The notes: generated by a model not told the origin, from the letters alone. Positions 1-8,376 are shown, counted from the stretch's first letter. The stretch is DNA of 36,440 nucleotides from Methanothrix sp. (GCA_030611205.1 JAUWQF010000009.1:1-36440); one strand, 5' to 3'. A program made the numbers and translations.

Positions 1-789
1 AGATATGCGAACACGAAGCTAGCCTCCACCTTTCTTATGAAGAGCAGCCCGTTTTATCAAGGCAATCTACTCAGACTTTCTGGAAGGAACTCTGACAATG
101 GGTCAAAATTGAACTCAATCCTGAAAGGAGATATCCAAGAAGAGAAGGATGGAAGGTTTGAAGATGTATTCGATCCCAGTTTTATTCTGGCAATGGCCGA
201 AGGTTCAATGCGGGGAAGCCTTCATCGAACCGTGAAAGAGGTATCTGTCCTTCCCGAATTCCAGAAAGCGAGAAAGCTTCTTGATCTTGGCGGTGGGCAC
301 GGGCTCTATGCAATAGCATTTGCTGAGATAAATCCAGACCTTAAGGCCACGGTATTTGACCTGCCACATGTGACAGAGGTTACAAAAGAGTTCATCGAAA
401 TGTATGGTATGAACGGAAGGATCGGGGTTATCGGAGGAGACTTCTTTGAAGATGAAATTGAGAGTGGGTATGACATCATCTTCGCATCTGATGTCTTCTA
501 TCGAAAGCCGGATGAACTTTCGAGTGTTTTGAAAAAGGTATACGATGCGCTAAATAATGGTGGATCAATCACGCTCAAGCACTGGATTTTAAACGATGAT
601 CGAACCGCTCCACCCACATCGGTTCTCTTTGATCTCAAGCTATCCTTGTGGGGAGATCGGCACCATATTTACACTGAAAGTGAGTATATCGAGCTATTAA
701 AGAGCGCAGAATTTTCAAATGTCCGTGTTCTGGATATATCCTCTCAAACAAGTCCGTCTGTGATCATTATAGGGAATAAGGAAGTATGA
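1..789 (+). CDS. SAM-dependent methyltransferase (acetylserotonin/BchU-like family), 5' end cut by the window
   Basis: The reading frame is open from base 1, and residues encoded before the first in-frame ATG (base 37) align with the paralogue at 1583-2605: RYANTKLASTFL here against KYTNTTLARTFL there. The gene therefore starts outside the window and its N-terminal dimerisation domain is missing. The visible part has the SAM-binding motif LLDLGGGHGLYAIAFA, then VFDLP and a GDFF acidic motif. Family members methylate O, or in BchU a ring carbon, of small hydrophobic substrates. In the paralogue the strand before the catalytic region reads FVSHSGFYHTKEP; here it is FASDVFYRKPDEL, with no histidine. 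The stretch between the dimerisation and SAM domains is also divergent. It may have a different substrate or be inactive. The substrate is unknown. Confidence 0.85.
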   Translation, partial: RYANTKLASTFLMKSSPFYQGNLLRLSGRNSDNGSKLNSILKGDIQEEKDGRFEDVFDPSFILAMAEGSMRGSLHRTVKEVSVLPEFQKARKLLDLGGGHGLYAIAFAEINPDLKATVFDLPHVTEVTKEFIEMYGMNGRIGVIGGDFFEDEIESGYDIIFASDVFYRKPDELSSVLKKVYDALNNGGSITLKHWILNDDRTAPPTSVLFDLKLSLWGDRHHIYTESEYIELLKSAEFSNVRVLDISSQTSPSVIIIGNKEV

Positions 790-965
790 AACTCGAAGGT
801 GGGGCGGAGGGCAATATGTGGATGGAAGCGATGGAGAAAGCGACATGGAGAAAGCGACATGAGAAAGCGACATGGAGATATGATGGAATCCTGGGATGGG
901 CGCGAATGCTGAGATCTCAAAGACAAAGGATAAACAGCGTTTTTCAAGCTTGGATGAGGCTATAG
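786..965 (+). other. possible 59-aa ORF with an internal short repeat, overlapping the methyltransferase stop
   Basis: An ATG overlaps the methyltransferase stop codon as ATGA (786-789) and opens a 59-codon frame ending at 965. The frame contains a repeated peptide EKATWR caused by three near-tandem copies of GAGAAAGCGACAT within 831-877. No domain is recognised, and the basic, Trp-rich composition may simply reflect the repeat. From 966 to 1112 no convincing gene is seen; one other frame around 911-1080 reads like protein but is broken by stops. The overlap is typical of translational coupling, but this may equally be a decayed remnant. Confidence 0.2.
831..877 (+). repeat. short tandem repeat, three copies of GAGAAAGCGACAT
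   Basis: Copies begin at 834, 848 and 861, giving spacings of 14 and 13 bases. They lie in the 323-base gap between the first methyltransferase and the flavoprotein gene. The unequal spacing means the array shifts frame within any ORF crossing it. Confidence 0.7.
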
Positions 966-1112
966 ATCAATGAAAAGATAACCTCGATATATCCTCACCA
1001 GATGCAGAAAAAGGTATCACATCATATCTATCAGAAAATCTGGTTAAAGAGGACTGGATACTCTGATCGGTACATGAAACGAGAAGTGCTGTGATATGGT
1101 GGAGGAAGGACA

Positions 1113-1580
1113 ATGAGAGTGAGTGAGGAAATAAAGCAAATGCTGGATGAAAATATCGTTTATTTAGCAACCTCTACAAAAGAGGGAAAGCCAAATGTGG
1201 TCCCCATAGGCCTGGCACATGCGATAAGCGATGAAGAAGTGCTGATTGTGGACGTGCTATTCAAGAAGACGAGAAAGAATCTCGAAGAGAATCCACTGGT
1301 TGCAATATCGTTCACAGACATCAAAAGGCTGAAATCCTACCAGTTGAAGGGTACAGCAAAGATCTTTAAAAGCGGTGAGGTTTACGAGAAGGCTTTTGAT
1401 ATAATGAGGAATAAAGCTGAGAAACGAAGAGCATCCCTTGGAAATATAGAGGATCAGGAAATAAGCGAAAGAGCTCGTAGAATAAGTGAAATGCATAAAC
1501 GATTGAGACCAAAAGCCGCTGTTTTGATCACCATCGAGGAGATATACTCACACATACCAGGATCAAATGAGCGTGGATAA
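1113..1580 (+). CDS. pyridoxamine 5'-phosphate oxidase-like FMN-binding split-barrel protein
   Basis: The 155-residue protein opens with a helix and the segment VYLATSTKEGKPNVVPIGLA, the typical first strands of the PNPOx-like split barrel. The middle has VLFKKTRKNLEENPLVAISF, where family members contact flavin phosphate, and the C-terminus is helical and basic. Family members bind FMN, heme or F420 and often act as small reductases or oxidases. The start is supported by GGAGGA about 10 bases upstream. The next gene begins 2 bases after the stop, so it is probably cotranscribed with the methyltransferase, cupin, exporter and nitrogenase-like genes. In that setting it may be a flavoprotein partner in redox tailoring; this is inference. 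Cofactor and substrate cannot be read from sequence. Confidence 0.8.
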   Translation: MRVSEEIKQMLDENIVYLATSTKEGKPNVVPIGLAHAISDEEVLIVDVLFKKTRKNLEENPLVAISFTDIKRLKSYQLKGTAKIFKSGEVYEKAFDIMRNKAEKRRASLGNIEDQEISERARRISEMHKRLRPKAAVLITIEEIYSHIPGSNERG

Positions 1581-1582
1581 AA

Positions 1583-2605
1583 ATGAATAAGAATATACCT
1601 GAACCCAAAATCGATCCAAGACCGATAGATGATATGGCGAAATGTTATCAAGCATCGCAGGTACTATATACTGCCATAGAGTATGATATATTTTCCTTGC
1701 TTGAAGAGCCGAAGACTGCAAAGGAAGTATCTGAGGAGATTGATACCGACTTCGAGCTCACAAACAAGTTCTTAGATGCTTTAGCTGCGTTACAGCTTCT
1801 TTCAGAAATAGACGGTAAATATACCAATACCACATTAGCAAGAACCTTTCTTGTAAAGGATGGACCGTTTTATCAAGGCAACTTGGTCAATCTTTATGCG
1901 ACGGCTTATGATGCCTGGCCAAAGCTCGGTCAAGCGCTGAGAGATGGTGGCATACCGCAAAAACCTGATGAAAATAAGGGCGCATTTGACAAAGGTTTCA
2001 TTCTATCAATGGCAGAAGCAAGTACGCGTGGTCCTCTCCAGAGAGTAGTTAAAAAAGTCAGGGATATACCCGAATTCAAAAGTGCAAGAAAGCTACTCGA
2101 CCTCGGCGGTGGACATGGTCTATATGCCATCGCCTTTGCTCAACTCAATCCAGAACTTGAGGCGGTTGTATTTGATCTTCCACCGGTGGTTGAGGTAACC
2201 AGTGAGTTCATCTCCCAATATGGATTGGAAGAAAGGGTACGAGTAATGACAGGAGACTTCGATAGCGATGGCTTCGGTGAGGGGTATGATGTTATTTTTG
2301 TCTCACATTCAGGGTTCTATCACACCAAAGAACCTATTCATGAGCTCTTGGAAAGGATATATGAAGCATTAAACGATGGAGGGGTCCTGATATCCAATCA
2401 CTGGATGATTGATGATGGAAAAAGCTCGGTTACCTTTACATTATGGCATCTTTGGTTATCTATTCTTGGATATCCTCATCATGTATATACCAAAGACGAA
2501 TTCGCTGATTTACTGGAAGAAAATAGGTTTTCTGACGTGCAGATGATTGATATCGCGACGCCAGAAGATCCTTCAACGATTGTAATTGCAAAAAAGGAGG
2601 GATAA
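1583..2605 (+). CDS. SAM-dependent methyltransferase, Dimerisation2 plus Methyltransf_2-like domains
   Basis: This is a full-length 340-residue member of the O-methyltransferase family that includes acetylserotonin O-methyltransferase and bacteriochlorophyll C-20 methyltransferase BchU. Residues about 15-100 form the winged-helix dimerisation domain (YQASQVLYTAIEYDIFSLL). SAM motif I is LLDLGGGHGLYAIAFA, followed by VFDLPPVVE and the acidic GDFDSDG. The segment FVSHSGFYHTKEP carries histidines where the catalytic base lies in this family, and ISNHWMIDDG follows. It is paralogous to the gene at 1-789. It lies 2 bases after the flavoprotein gene, and 4 bases before the cupin start. It is probably a tailoring enzyme for the product of the nitrogenase-like operon. 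O-, N- or C-methylation cannot be distinguished. Confidence 0.88.
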   Translation: MNKNIPEPKIDPRPIDDMAKCYQASQVLYTAIEYDIFSLLEEPKTAKEVSEEIDTDFELTNKFLDALAALQLLSEIDGKYTNTTLARTFLVKDGPFYQGNLVNLYATAYDAWPKLGQALRDGGIPQKPDENKGAFDKGFILSMAEASTRGPLQRVVKKVRDIPEFKSARKLLDLGGGHGLYAIAFAQLNPELEAVVFDLPPVVEVTSEFISQYGLEERVRVMTGDFDSDGFGEGYDVIFVSHSGFYHTKEPIHELLERIYEALNDGGVLISNHWMIDDGKSSVTFTLWHLWLSILGYPHHVYTKDEFADLLEENRFSDVQMIDIATPEDPSTIVIAKKEG

Positions 2606-2609
2606 TAAA

Positions 2610-2993
2610 ATGGGAATAGAGATAAAAAATATCGATGAAGTTGAAGGTTTGGAGACTTCGGAGGGTGTGATGAAGCCGCTGATATTTGGCGAGAGGTTGG
2701 CAGTTATCCATCTTGAGATCCCAGCAGGTCTTGAGGTCTCTCCTCATGCCCATTCTATGGAAGGTGTTATCTATTGCTTGAGTGGCGATCTGGAGGTGAA
2801 ATTCGGAAGTGAGACGGTAACTATAGGCGGTGGGACCGCAATGCTGGTGCCGCCCAATACAGAGGTAGGCATCAAGAATCGACAAGATGCAACCGCAAAT
2901 GCAATACTGGTCTCATCTCCACCACCCGTAAGATCGGCCGAGGAGCTTAAAAATCTTCTAAAACATTATAATGGAGGTGATATAAATGCGTAG
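2610..2993 (+). CDS. small single-domain cupin protein
   Basis: The 127-residue protein is one cupin barrel. Motif 1 is PHAHSMEGVIYCLSG, giving the His-x-His and Glu metal ligands. Motif 2 (VPPNTEVGIKN) has Asn where a metal-binding His is usual, so one ligand appears missing. The start at 2610 is chosen because AAGGAGGG sits just upstream; a more upstream in-frame start would overlap the methyltransferase. Small cupins in such clusters act as isomerases, dioxygenases, lyases or binding proteins. Its 3' end overlaps the next small gene by 8 bases. The specific role is unknown. Confidence 0.82.
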   Translation: MGIEIKNIDEVEGLETSEGVMKPLIFGERLAVIHLEIPAGLEVSPHAHSMEGVIYCLSGDLEVKFGSETVTIGGGTAMLVPPNTEVGIKNRQDATANAILVSSPPPVRSAEELKNLLKHYNGGDINA

Positions 2994-3111
2994 GCACGAA
3001 GGATGCTTGAAGAATTATGAACATGATCCAAAGAAGTGCACGCCTGAAGAAATAAGAGCGTGCCACTGTGATGTTGAGGCGCACCCTTGCAAAGATCGCG
3101 AGATAAGATGA
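2986..3111 (+). CDS. 41-residue Cys/His-rich peptide, probable metal- or cluster-binding
   Basis: A short ORF starts inside the cupin's last codons. It has GGAGGTGA (2973-2980) at ideal spacing and stops in an ATGA overlap with the ABC ATPase start (ATG 3108, TGA 3109-3111). The peptide has five Cys (7, 18, 26, 28, 35) and four His (4, 13, 27, 33), including a CHC triplet (ACHCDVEAHPCKD). Such density in 41 residues suggests binding of zinc, nickel, iron or an Fe-S cluster. Ribosome-binding site, coupling on both sides and non-random composition make it a real gene. I do not recognise the family. It could be a metallochaperone, a regulatory peptide, or a precursor peptide for modification and export by the adjacent ABC-2 pair. 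Confidence 0.65.
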   Translation: MRRHEGCLKNYEHDPKKCTPEEIRACHCDVEAHPCKDREIR

Positions 3112-3884
3112 TCGAAGTAGTAAACCTCACAAAGCGATTCAGAGATTTCACAGCAGTGGATCGCATAAGTTTTGAGGTGTCTGCAGGTGAGATATTCGGG
3201 TTTCTCGGTCCGAACGGTGCTGGAAAGACGACTGCGATCATGATGCTCACAACACTCCTGCGCCCAAGTGATGGCAGGGCTACAGTCTGCGGATTTGATA
3301 TCTCAAAGGAACAGGGGAAGATCAGAAGGGAGATCGGCGTGGTCTTTCAGGATCATACGAGCGATGACTGGCTGACTGGCAGGGAGTATCTCCAGCTTCA
3401 TGCCGGGATATATGATGTCAGCACGGACCGGGTCGATAATCTCCTCGAGCTCTTTGACCTGAAGAGGTGGGAAGGGTCTGTCATAAAGGAGTATTCGAGC
3501 GGAATGCGGCGGAGGCTGGAGATTGCACGAGGGCTGATTCACAATCCGAGGGTTCTCTTCCTCGATGAGCCGACACTGGGGCTCGATGTCCAGACACGGC
3601 AGAGGATCTGGGATCACATCGAGTCGCTCAGAAGAGATGAGGGGCTCACGGTTTTTCTAACCACCCATTACATGGACGAGGCCGATAAACTCTGTGACAG
3701 AATCGCAATCATCGATCATGGGCAGATCGTTGCTATCGGCATGCCAGACGAGTTGAAATCGGTCATAGATTGTGTCCGCCCAACGCTGGACGAGGTCTTT
3801 CTCCATTATACTGGCAGAGATACGCGAGACCGGATATCCGCAAACAGAATCAATCATCCGATGGGATTCGGGAGGCTGCGATGA
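3108..3884 (+). CDS. ABC-2 type exporter ATPase (DrrA-like)
   Basis: The 258-residue ATPase starts MIEVVNLTKRF. It has Walker A GPNGAGKT (about 34-41), Q-loop VFQDH, signature YSSGMRRRLEIARGL, Walker B VLFLDEPTLGLD and switch His in LTTHYMDEAD. The order and the C-terminal extension fit the daunorubicin-resistance DrrA subfamily, which powers export of hydrophobic small molecules, lipids or polysaccharides. The start at 3108 is chosen because it overlaps the preceding small gene as ATGA; a longer in-frame start at 3087 has no such support. The stop overlaps the permease start in the same way. The exported compound is unknown; coupling to the methyltransferase and nitrogenase-like genes suggests their product. 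Confidence 0.9.
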   Translation: MIEVVNLTKRFRDFTAVDRISFEVSAGEIFGFLGPNGAGKTTAIMMLTTLLRPSDGRATVCGFDISKEQGKIRREIGVVFQDHTSDDWLTGREYLQLHAGIYDVSTDRVDNLLELFDLKRWEGSVIKEYSSGMRRRLEIARGLIHNPRVLFLDEPTLGLDVQTRQRIWDHIESLRRDEGLTVFLTTHYMDEADKLCDRIAIIDHGQIVAIGMPDELKSVIDCVRPTLDEVFLHYTGRDTRDRISANRINHPMGFGRLR

Positions 3885-4660
3885 GTCCCGGTGTGAGATG
3901 GCGAGCCGATATGAGGGCGGTACGTGCGATCGCCCGGAGAGAGGTTATACGGTTCCTGCGTGCAAAGTCAAGAATCGTGGCATCGGTGGCGATGCCGCTC
4001 ATCTGGTTCTGTGCATTCGGACTTGGACTTGGTTCGGCATTCGGGGTACGGTATGGCGAGATCAGCTATGCAGCATTTCTGGCGCCAGGAATAATTGCGA
4101 TGACGGTATTGTTCGCATCGACCTTCTCTGGTATGTCCATCATCGTGGATAAGGAGTTTGGAATCTTGAAAGAGCTGCTCGTTGCTCCGGTATCAAGGGT
4201 TTCTCTCGTCATGGGAAAGCTTCTTGGTGGCATGGCGACATCCCTGATCAGAGCGATACTGATAACCATCCTTCTCTGTGTGGTGCTGGAGATACGGATA
4301 GGCATCATCGACTACTGCGGTATGCTGGTTATCATAAGCTTGATAGCCATCGGATTCGGAGGACTTGCGATTGCTATTGCAACGAAGATGGAGAGCATGG
4401 AAGGGTTCGGACTGATCGTGGAGCTGATTGTCATGCCCATATTCTTCCTGAGTGGTGCTTTCTTCCCGGTCGAAAAGCTACCTGGATGGCTTTCAACTGT
4501 TGTGGTTCTTAATCCACTCACGTATGGTGTGGATGGGCTCCGGCTACTCATGATCGGCACAGGGAGCTTCAGCTTATGGCATGATCTTGGTGTGCTCATC
4601 TTCTTTGATGTGGTTGTTGTTCTGTTTGCGGCGTATCTTTTCGGCAGGGGTGAGGTGTAG
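3881..4660 (+). CDS. ABC-2 type exporter permease (DrrB-like)
   Basis: The 259-residue integral membrane protein has about six hydrophobic helices after a basic N-terminus (RAIARREVIRFLRAKSR). It carries the hallmark ABC-2 region between helices: VDKEFGILKELLVAPVSR and, near the end, FFLSGAFFPVEKLPGWLSTVVVLNPLTYGVDGLR. The start at 3881 overlaps the ATPase stop (ATGA). With the ATPase it would make a homodimeric-type exporter in the cytoplasmic membrane. The nitrogenase-like D subunit gene follows after 20 bases with its own ribosome-binding site, so the exporter is embedded inside the redox operon and does not merely flank it. Confidence 0.9.
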   Translation: MSPGVRWRADMRAVRAIARREVIRFLRAKSRIVASVAMPLIWFCAFGLGLGSAFGVRYGEISYAAFLAPGIIAMTVLFASTFSGMSIIVDKEFGILKELLVAPVSRVSLVMGKLLGGMATSLIRAILITILLCVVLEIRIGIIDYCGMLVIISLIAIGFGGLAIAIATKMESMEGFGLIVELIVMPIFFLSGAFFPVEKLPGWLSTVVVLNPLTYGVDGLRLLMIGTGSFSLWHDLGVLIFFDVVVVLFAAYLFGRGEV

Positions 4661-4680
4661 ATAAATATGGAGGTAGTATA

Positions 4681-6234
4681 ATGGCAACTGAAGTTCGAGA
4701 GAAGAATGAGATTTCCGAGAACGAATCGTCGTTTTTGGGGACATTTGTGAGTACATATAGCACCATACCCTTGCATGGAATAACAGCAATACCAGGAAAA
4801 ATTGCGGGGTCATTGCTGGTTGCAAGTGCCATCGAGGACGCCGTGCCTTTGATTCATGGTCCGGTTGGATGTGCCTTTCAGAGGAAGATAAACCCATTTA
4901 GACCATATTCCCCTTTCTATACGACTCCGTGCACAAATCTGAACGATGTGGATGTGGTGTATGGTGCAGAAGAGAAGCTGAGCCAGGGAATCGTAGAGAC
5001 CTACAGAAGATACCGTCCAAATCTGATCTTAGTGATTACCACATGTCCGAGTGACCTCATCGGAGATGACTTCGATGCTGCCATAAGAAACGTCGAGGAA
5101 GAAGTGAACTGCAAGGTCGTCTATTCGACAGGAGATTTCGTTGGGAGATCAAGACCGATTGGATATCAGGATGCACTCTATGCGATCACCGATCAGATGC
5201 TCTGTAATGGCAACAAAGAGGTTGAGAAGAATGAGGGTTCCGTGAACATCGTAACCTTTCCGATCCATGGTGCAGGCGTTAAAGTGGCAGAGATGACATC
5301 CGTTCTTGGTGATATGGGAATCAAAGTAAACAAGGTCTGTTTTGATCACACACGAGTAGAAGATCTTTATGAGCTAAACAGAGCAGATCTTAACATAACC
5401 GATTATCCAATGTCCTGGGCCAAACTGATGAAAGAGCGATCTGGAGTCGAACATTACGAGATTCTGGGATGGGACCAATACGATAAAAACAAGGATCCAG
5501 AACTCCTCAGCCCCTACGGAATCGCAGGAAGCTCTCGCGTCTTCATGGATATTGCAAAGCTGATGGGGAAGGAAGGAATGGCCGAAGAAGTGATCAGAAA
5601 CAGGAGAAGAGAGGCCGAAGAGAGGCTTTCTGTGCTTAAAAAAGATCTTGAAGGCATAAAGGTCGCGGCCACAGGTGGCATGCACGGGCTTGGTCTGAGC
5701 CTGCTCAAGGATGTTGGTGTGGAGGTGAGCATCCTGATATACAGGATGCAGGTTCTTGAACACAGGCTGACCGAGGAGGCGATCGAGGAGATTGTGGATC
5801 TGAATATGAACCTCGCAAATAAGTACGAATTTGATCCAGAACCGCTGGTAAATCCAACGATTGAAGAAGAGATCGAGGCCGTTAAACGGAGTGGAACCGA
5901 TCTTGTAATTGCACCGAGTACAACTTCTCATCTCTATAATAGAGAGGGGATAAGAACCTTCGACCCAACCGGTTTTATGCTCAATCACCAGAGAGTGGGG
6001 TTTGAATGTCCGGTAGAACTCTGCATGCTGTTAAAAGAGACACTTGGAACGGCTCAAAAGAGAACACCACTACTGAGCATGCTGGAATATGATCCCCACG
6101 CCTATAATATGACGCCACACTGGGCAAAGCTTTCCCTGGCATTTAACCAGCTTAGATCTGGTGCAATTGATGACGGGCGAGTATGCGAGGATCGCAAACC
6201 GTCGGAGGTCATAATAGATGAGCCTAATATATGA
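4681..6234 (+). CDS. nitrogenase-like component 1, NifD/BchY-type subunit
   Basis: The 517-residue protein belongs to the nitrogenase component 1 superfamily. Conserved cysteines lie at residue 64 (LIHGPVGCAF), 84 (TTPCTNLND) and 122 (TTCPSDLIGDD), matching the three NifD ligands of the cluster shared between D and K subunits. Where NifD carries the FeMo-cofactor cysteine (LVHCYRS) this protein appears to read NITDYPMS, so that ligand is absent. No nifB, nifE or nifN is nearby. It would pair with the next gene's product and be reduced by the NifH-like protein. Superfamily members of this kind reduce tetrapyrroles (DPOR, COR, CfbCD) or C-S bonds (methylthio-alkane reductase). The start follows GGAGGTAGT. 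The substrate is not predictable from sequence alone. Confidence 0.88.
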   Translation: MATEVREKNEISENESSFLGTFVSTYSTIPLHGITAIPGKIAGSLLVASAIEDAVPLIHGPVGCAFQRKINPFRPYSPFYTTPCTNLNDVDVVYGAEEKLSQGIVETYRRYRPNLILVITTCPSDLIGDDFDAAIRNVEEEVNCKVVYSTGDFVGRSRPIGYQDALYAITDQMLCNGNKEVEKNEGSVNIVTFPIHGAGVKVAEMTSVLGDMGIKVNKVCFDHTRVEDLYELNRADLNITDYPMSWAKLMKERSGVEHYEILGWDQYDKNKDPELLSPYGIAGSSRVFMDIAKLMGKEGMAEEVIRNRRREAEERLSVLKKDLEGIKVAATGGMHGLGLSLLKDVGVEVSILIYRMQVLEHRLTEEAIEEIVDLNMNLANKYEFDPEPLVNPTIEEEIEAVKRSGTDLVIAPSTTSHLYNREGIRTFDPTGFMLNHQRVGFECPVELCMLLKETLGTAQKRTPLLSMLEYDPHAYNMTPHWAKLSLAFNQLRSGAIDDGRVCEDRKPSEVIIDEPNI

Positions 6235-7480
6235 TCCCTTGCATGACTGTAAGCTCGTTGGTGCATTGAGAGCGATTCACGGCATAAGAGATTCGATCAC
6301 CATCGTTCACGGGAGAACAGGATGCCACTGTGGGGCACTCCTTCTAAAAACGCTGGGGTCAGACCAGAACAATGTGAGAGTAGTCGGCAGCGGCTTCAGG
6401 TCGAGTGATGAGGTGTACGGTGCCGAAGGACGGCTCGCCTCTGCAATACAGCTTTATTACGAATATTTCAAGCCTCAGCTGATCGCTGCACTCAATTGCA
6501 GTGCACCTGTCATCATGGGCGATGACATCCACGGTGTTGCATCCTTGATGAAGGAGAAGATTCCTGCTGATTTAATCACCATGGACACTGGTGGTTATGA
6601 GGGGCCTGCATGGATCGGTTATGAGGAAACTCTGGCAAAAGTTACAGACTATATGATCCCACATGAAAGACCATCGGGCAAGATAAATCTGATCGGTATC
6701 AAGACCGATGACATCAATGCACATGGTGACGTCATAGAGATCAAGAGGATGTTGAAAGACCAGGGAATAGAGATCAACACAATCTTGAACGATGCAAATT
6801 TCGATGAGATTAAGAATGCGCCAAAGGCATCACTGAACGTTGTACTGGGCGGCGATGGACTTGCATGTGCAAGGATCATGCGTGAGAGGTTTGATATTCC
6901 ATATATCACAGTATCCTTTCCTTTTGGTATAAAAAAGAGCATAGAGTTCCTTGAAAGTGTAGCAAATGGGTTGGACAGGGAGATTGATACAGAATTAGTT
7001 GATAGAGAGGTTGAACTGGTTAAAGATGGTATAGAAAGAGTGTATATGTTCCTGCAAGGAATATACGCTATGCCGGTTGCGGTAATAGGAGAGGCCGGTA
7101 GGGCTTTTGATCTGGCAGAGTTTTTGAGCGATGAATTGGGTCTCAATGTAAAGATCCTGGCCATCTCCTCAAAAAATCACCTTACATCAGATATAATTGA
7201 AGATGGGAATGATCACTTTGGGAGAGTGATGATCGAACCAGATCGGTTTGAGATGAATGATGCCTTAAAAAAAGCTGGGGTGAGCGCAATCTTTGGCTCA
7301 ACCTTTGAGAAAAAGGTGGCATCTGACCTCAAAGCATCTTTGATCAGGATATCCTATCCCGTGCTTGACGAGGTCTCGATCACAGATATGCCATATGCCG
7401 GATTCAAGGGGACGTTGCATCTCTGTGAGACCATCATAAACTCAATCATAACAAGAACTTTGGAGGAGGTAGAAGGATGA
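6218..7480 (+). CDS. nitrogenase-like component 1, NifK/BchZ-type subunit
   Basis: The 420-residue protein is the second component 1 subunit. Cys11 ([12 protein letters not shown]), Cys36 within [11 protein letters not shown] (Cys38 is an extra one) and Cys94 ([12 protein letters not shown]) match the expected cluster ligands of the K side. It is shorter than typical NifK. The start at 6218 follows GGAGGT at 6205-6210 and overlaps the D-like gene's end by 17 bases. Its stop overlaps the NifH-like start as ATGA. Together with the preceding protein it should form an alpha2beta2 catalytic component. Having two distinct subunits excludes CfbD of F430 synthesis, which is a single-subunit type. Confidence 0.87.
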   Translation: MSLIYDPLHDCKLVGALRAIHGIRDSITIVHGRTGCHCGALLLKTLGSDQNNVRVVGSGFRSSDEVYGAEGRLASAIQLYYEYFKPQLIAALNCSAPVIMGDDIHGVASLMKEKIPADLITMDTGGYEGPAWIGYEETLAKVTDYMIPHERPSGKINLIGIKTDDINAHGDVIEIKRMLKDQGIEINTILNDANFDEIKNAPKASLNVVLGGDGLACARIMRERFDIPYITVSFPFGIKKSIEFLESVANGLDREIDTELVDREVELVKDGIERVYMFLQGIYAMPVAVIGEAGRAFDLAEFLSDELGLNVKILAISSKNHLTSDIIEDGNDHFGRVMIEPDRFEMNDALKKAGVSAIFGSTFEKKVASDLKASLIRISYPVLDEVSITDMPYAGFKGTLHLCETIINSIITRTLEEVEG

Positions 7481-8376
7481 AGAAAGCACGACAGATCGCA
7501 TTTTACGGTAAAGGCGGGATAGGAAAATCAACAATAGCCTCCAATCTCGCAGCAGCTTATGCTGAGAAGGGGTTGAGGGTTATGTATGTGGGTTGCGATC
7601 CAAAAGCAGATTGCACGCGGAACCTGAGAGGCGATGTGGATATCCCGACAGTACTGGACGTGCTAAGGGAGAAAGGCGGCGCAAAGATGGAGCTTGCAGA
7701 GATTATTGGCGGTAAAAATATTGATGTTGATGAGATCGTCTACGAAGGATACAAGGGGACTCTGTGCGTCGAAGCTGGTGGACCCGAGCCTGCTGTGGGA
7801 TGTGCAGGCAGGGGCATCATAGTCGCGGTCGACCTTTTGAAGAGACTCGGGGTTTATGATGAAAATCTCGATGTGATAATATACGATGTGCTTGGGGATG
7901 TTGTATGTGGTGGCTTTGGCATGCCACTACGGCAGGGACTCGCAGATGAGGTCTTCATAGTTACCTCTGCAGACTATCTGGCGATATACGCAGCGAATAA
8001 CATCTGCAAAGGTATCGAACGCCATGCAGGCAGAAAGGGATCACCACTTGGTGGGATCATCTACAACGTGAGAGGCGTAATCGATGACTTGGATCTTGTG
8101 GAAGAGTTTGCGAGAAGCGTTGGATCAGGGGTAGTGGGTGCAATCCCCAGCGACCCGTTGATTACCGAGAGCGAACTGTATGGTATGACGATAATCGAGT
8201 ATGCACCGGATTCCGCCATTGCAGATAGTTTCAGGAAGCTTGCCACAGCAATTCTCGATAATGGGATGAGGGTGACCCCAAGACCACTTTCGAAGGAGAT
8301 ATTGGCTGAGCTAGCCCAGAGGATAAGGGTGAAGACGAGAGAGCGTGCCAAAAAGCTTGAGCTTAAGGCGATGTAA
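7477..8376 (+). CDS. nitrogenase iron protein-like reductase (NifH/BchX superfamily)
   Basis: The 299-residue P-loop ATPase has GKGGIGKST at 11-19, [10 protein letters not shown] at 39-48, and the two cysteines that bridge a [4Fe-4S] cluster in the dimer: Cys109 in PAVGCAGRG and Cys144 in [10 protein letters not shown]. The region around [12 protein letters not shown] is very close to true NifH. It delivers electrons with ATP hydrolysis to the adjacent D/K-like component. The ATG overlaps the preceding stop as ATGA. The C-terminal tail from about 265 is basic and helical. This is the last gene of the operon; the next gene lies on the opposite strand. NifH-like, BchX/BchL-like and CfbC-like assignments are hard to separate by eye. 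Confidence 0.9.
   Translation: MKKARQIAFYGKGGIGKSTIASNLAAAYAEKGLRVMYVGCDPKADCTRNLRGDVDIPTVLDVLREKGGAKMELAEIIGGKNIDVDEIVYEGYKGTLCVEAGGPEPAVGCAGRGIIVAVDLLKRLGVYDENLDVIIYDVLGDVVCGGFGMPLRQGLADEVFIVTSADYLAIYAANNICKGIERHAGRKGSPLGGIIYNVRGVIDDLDLVEEFARSVGSGVVGAIPSDPLITESELYGMTIIEYAPDSAIADSFRKLATAILDNGMRVTPRPLSKEILAELAQRIRVKTRERAKKLELKAM

Noticed and set aside
4681-8376. Bona fide nitrogenase (nifHDK)
   Set aside because: Gene order is D-K-H, the expected FeMo-cofactor Cys is missing, the K-like protein is short, and no nifB/E/N or nifI genes are present.
4681-8376. CfbC/CfbD of F430 synthesis
   Set aside because: CfbD is a single component 1 protein; here there are two distinct subunits.
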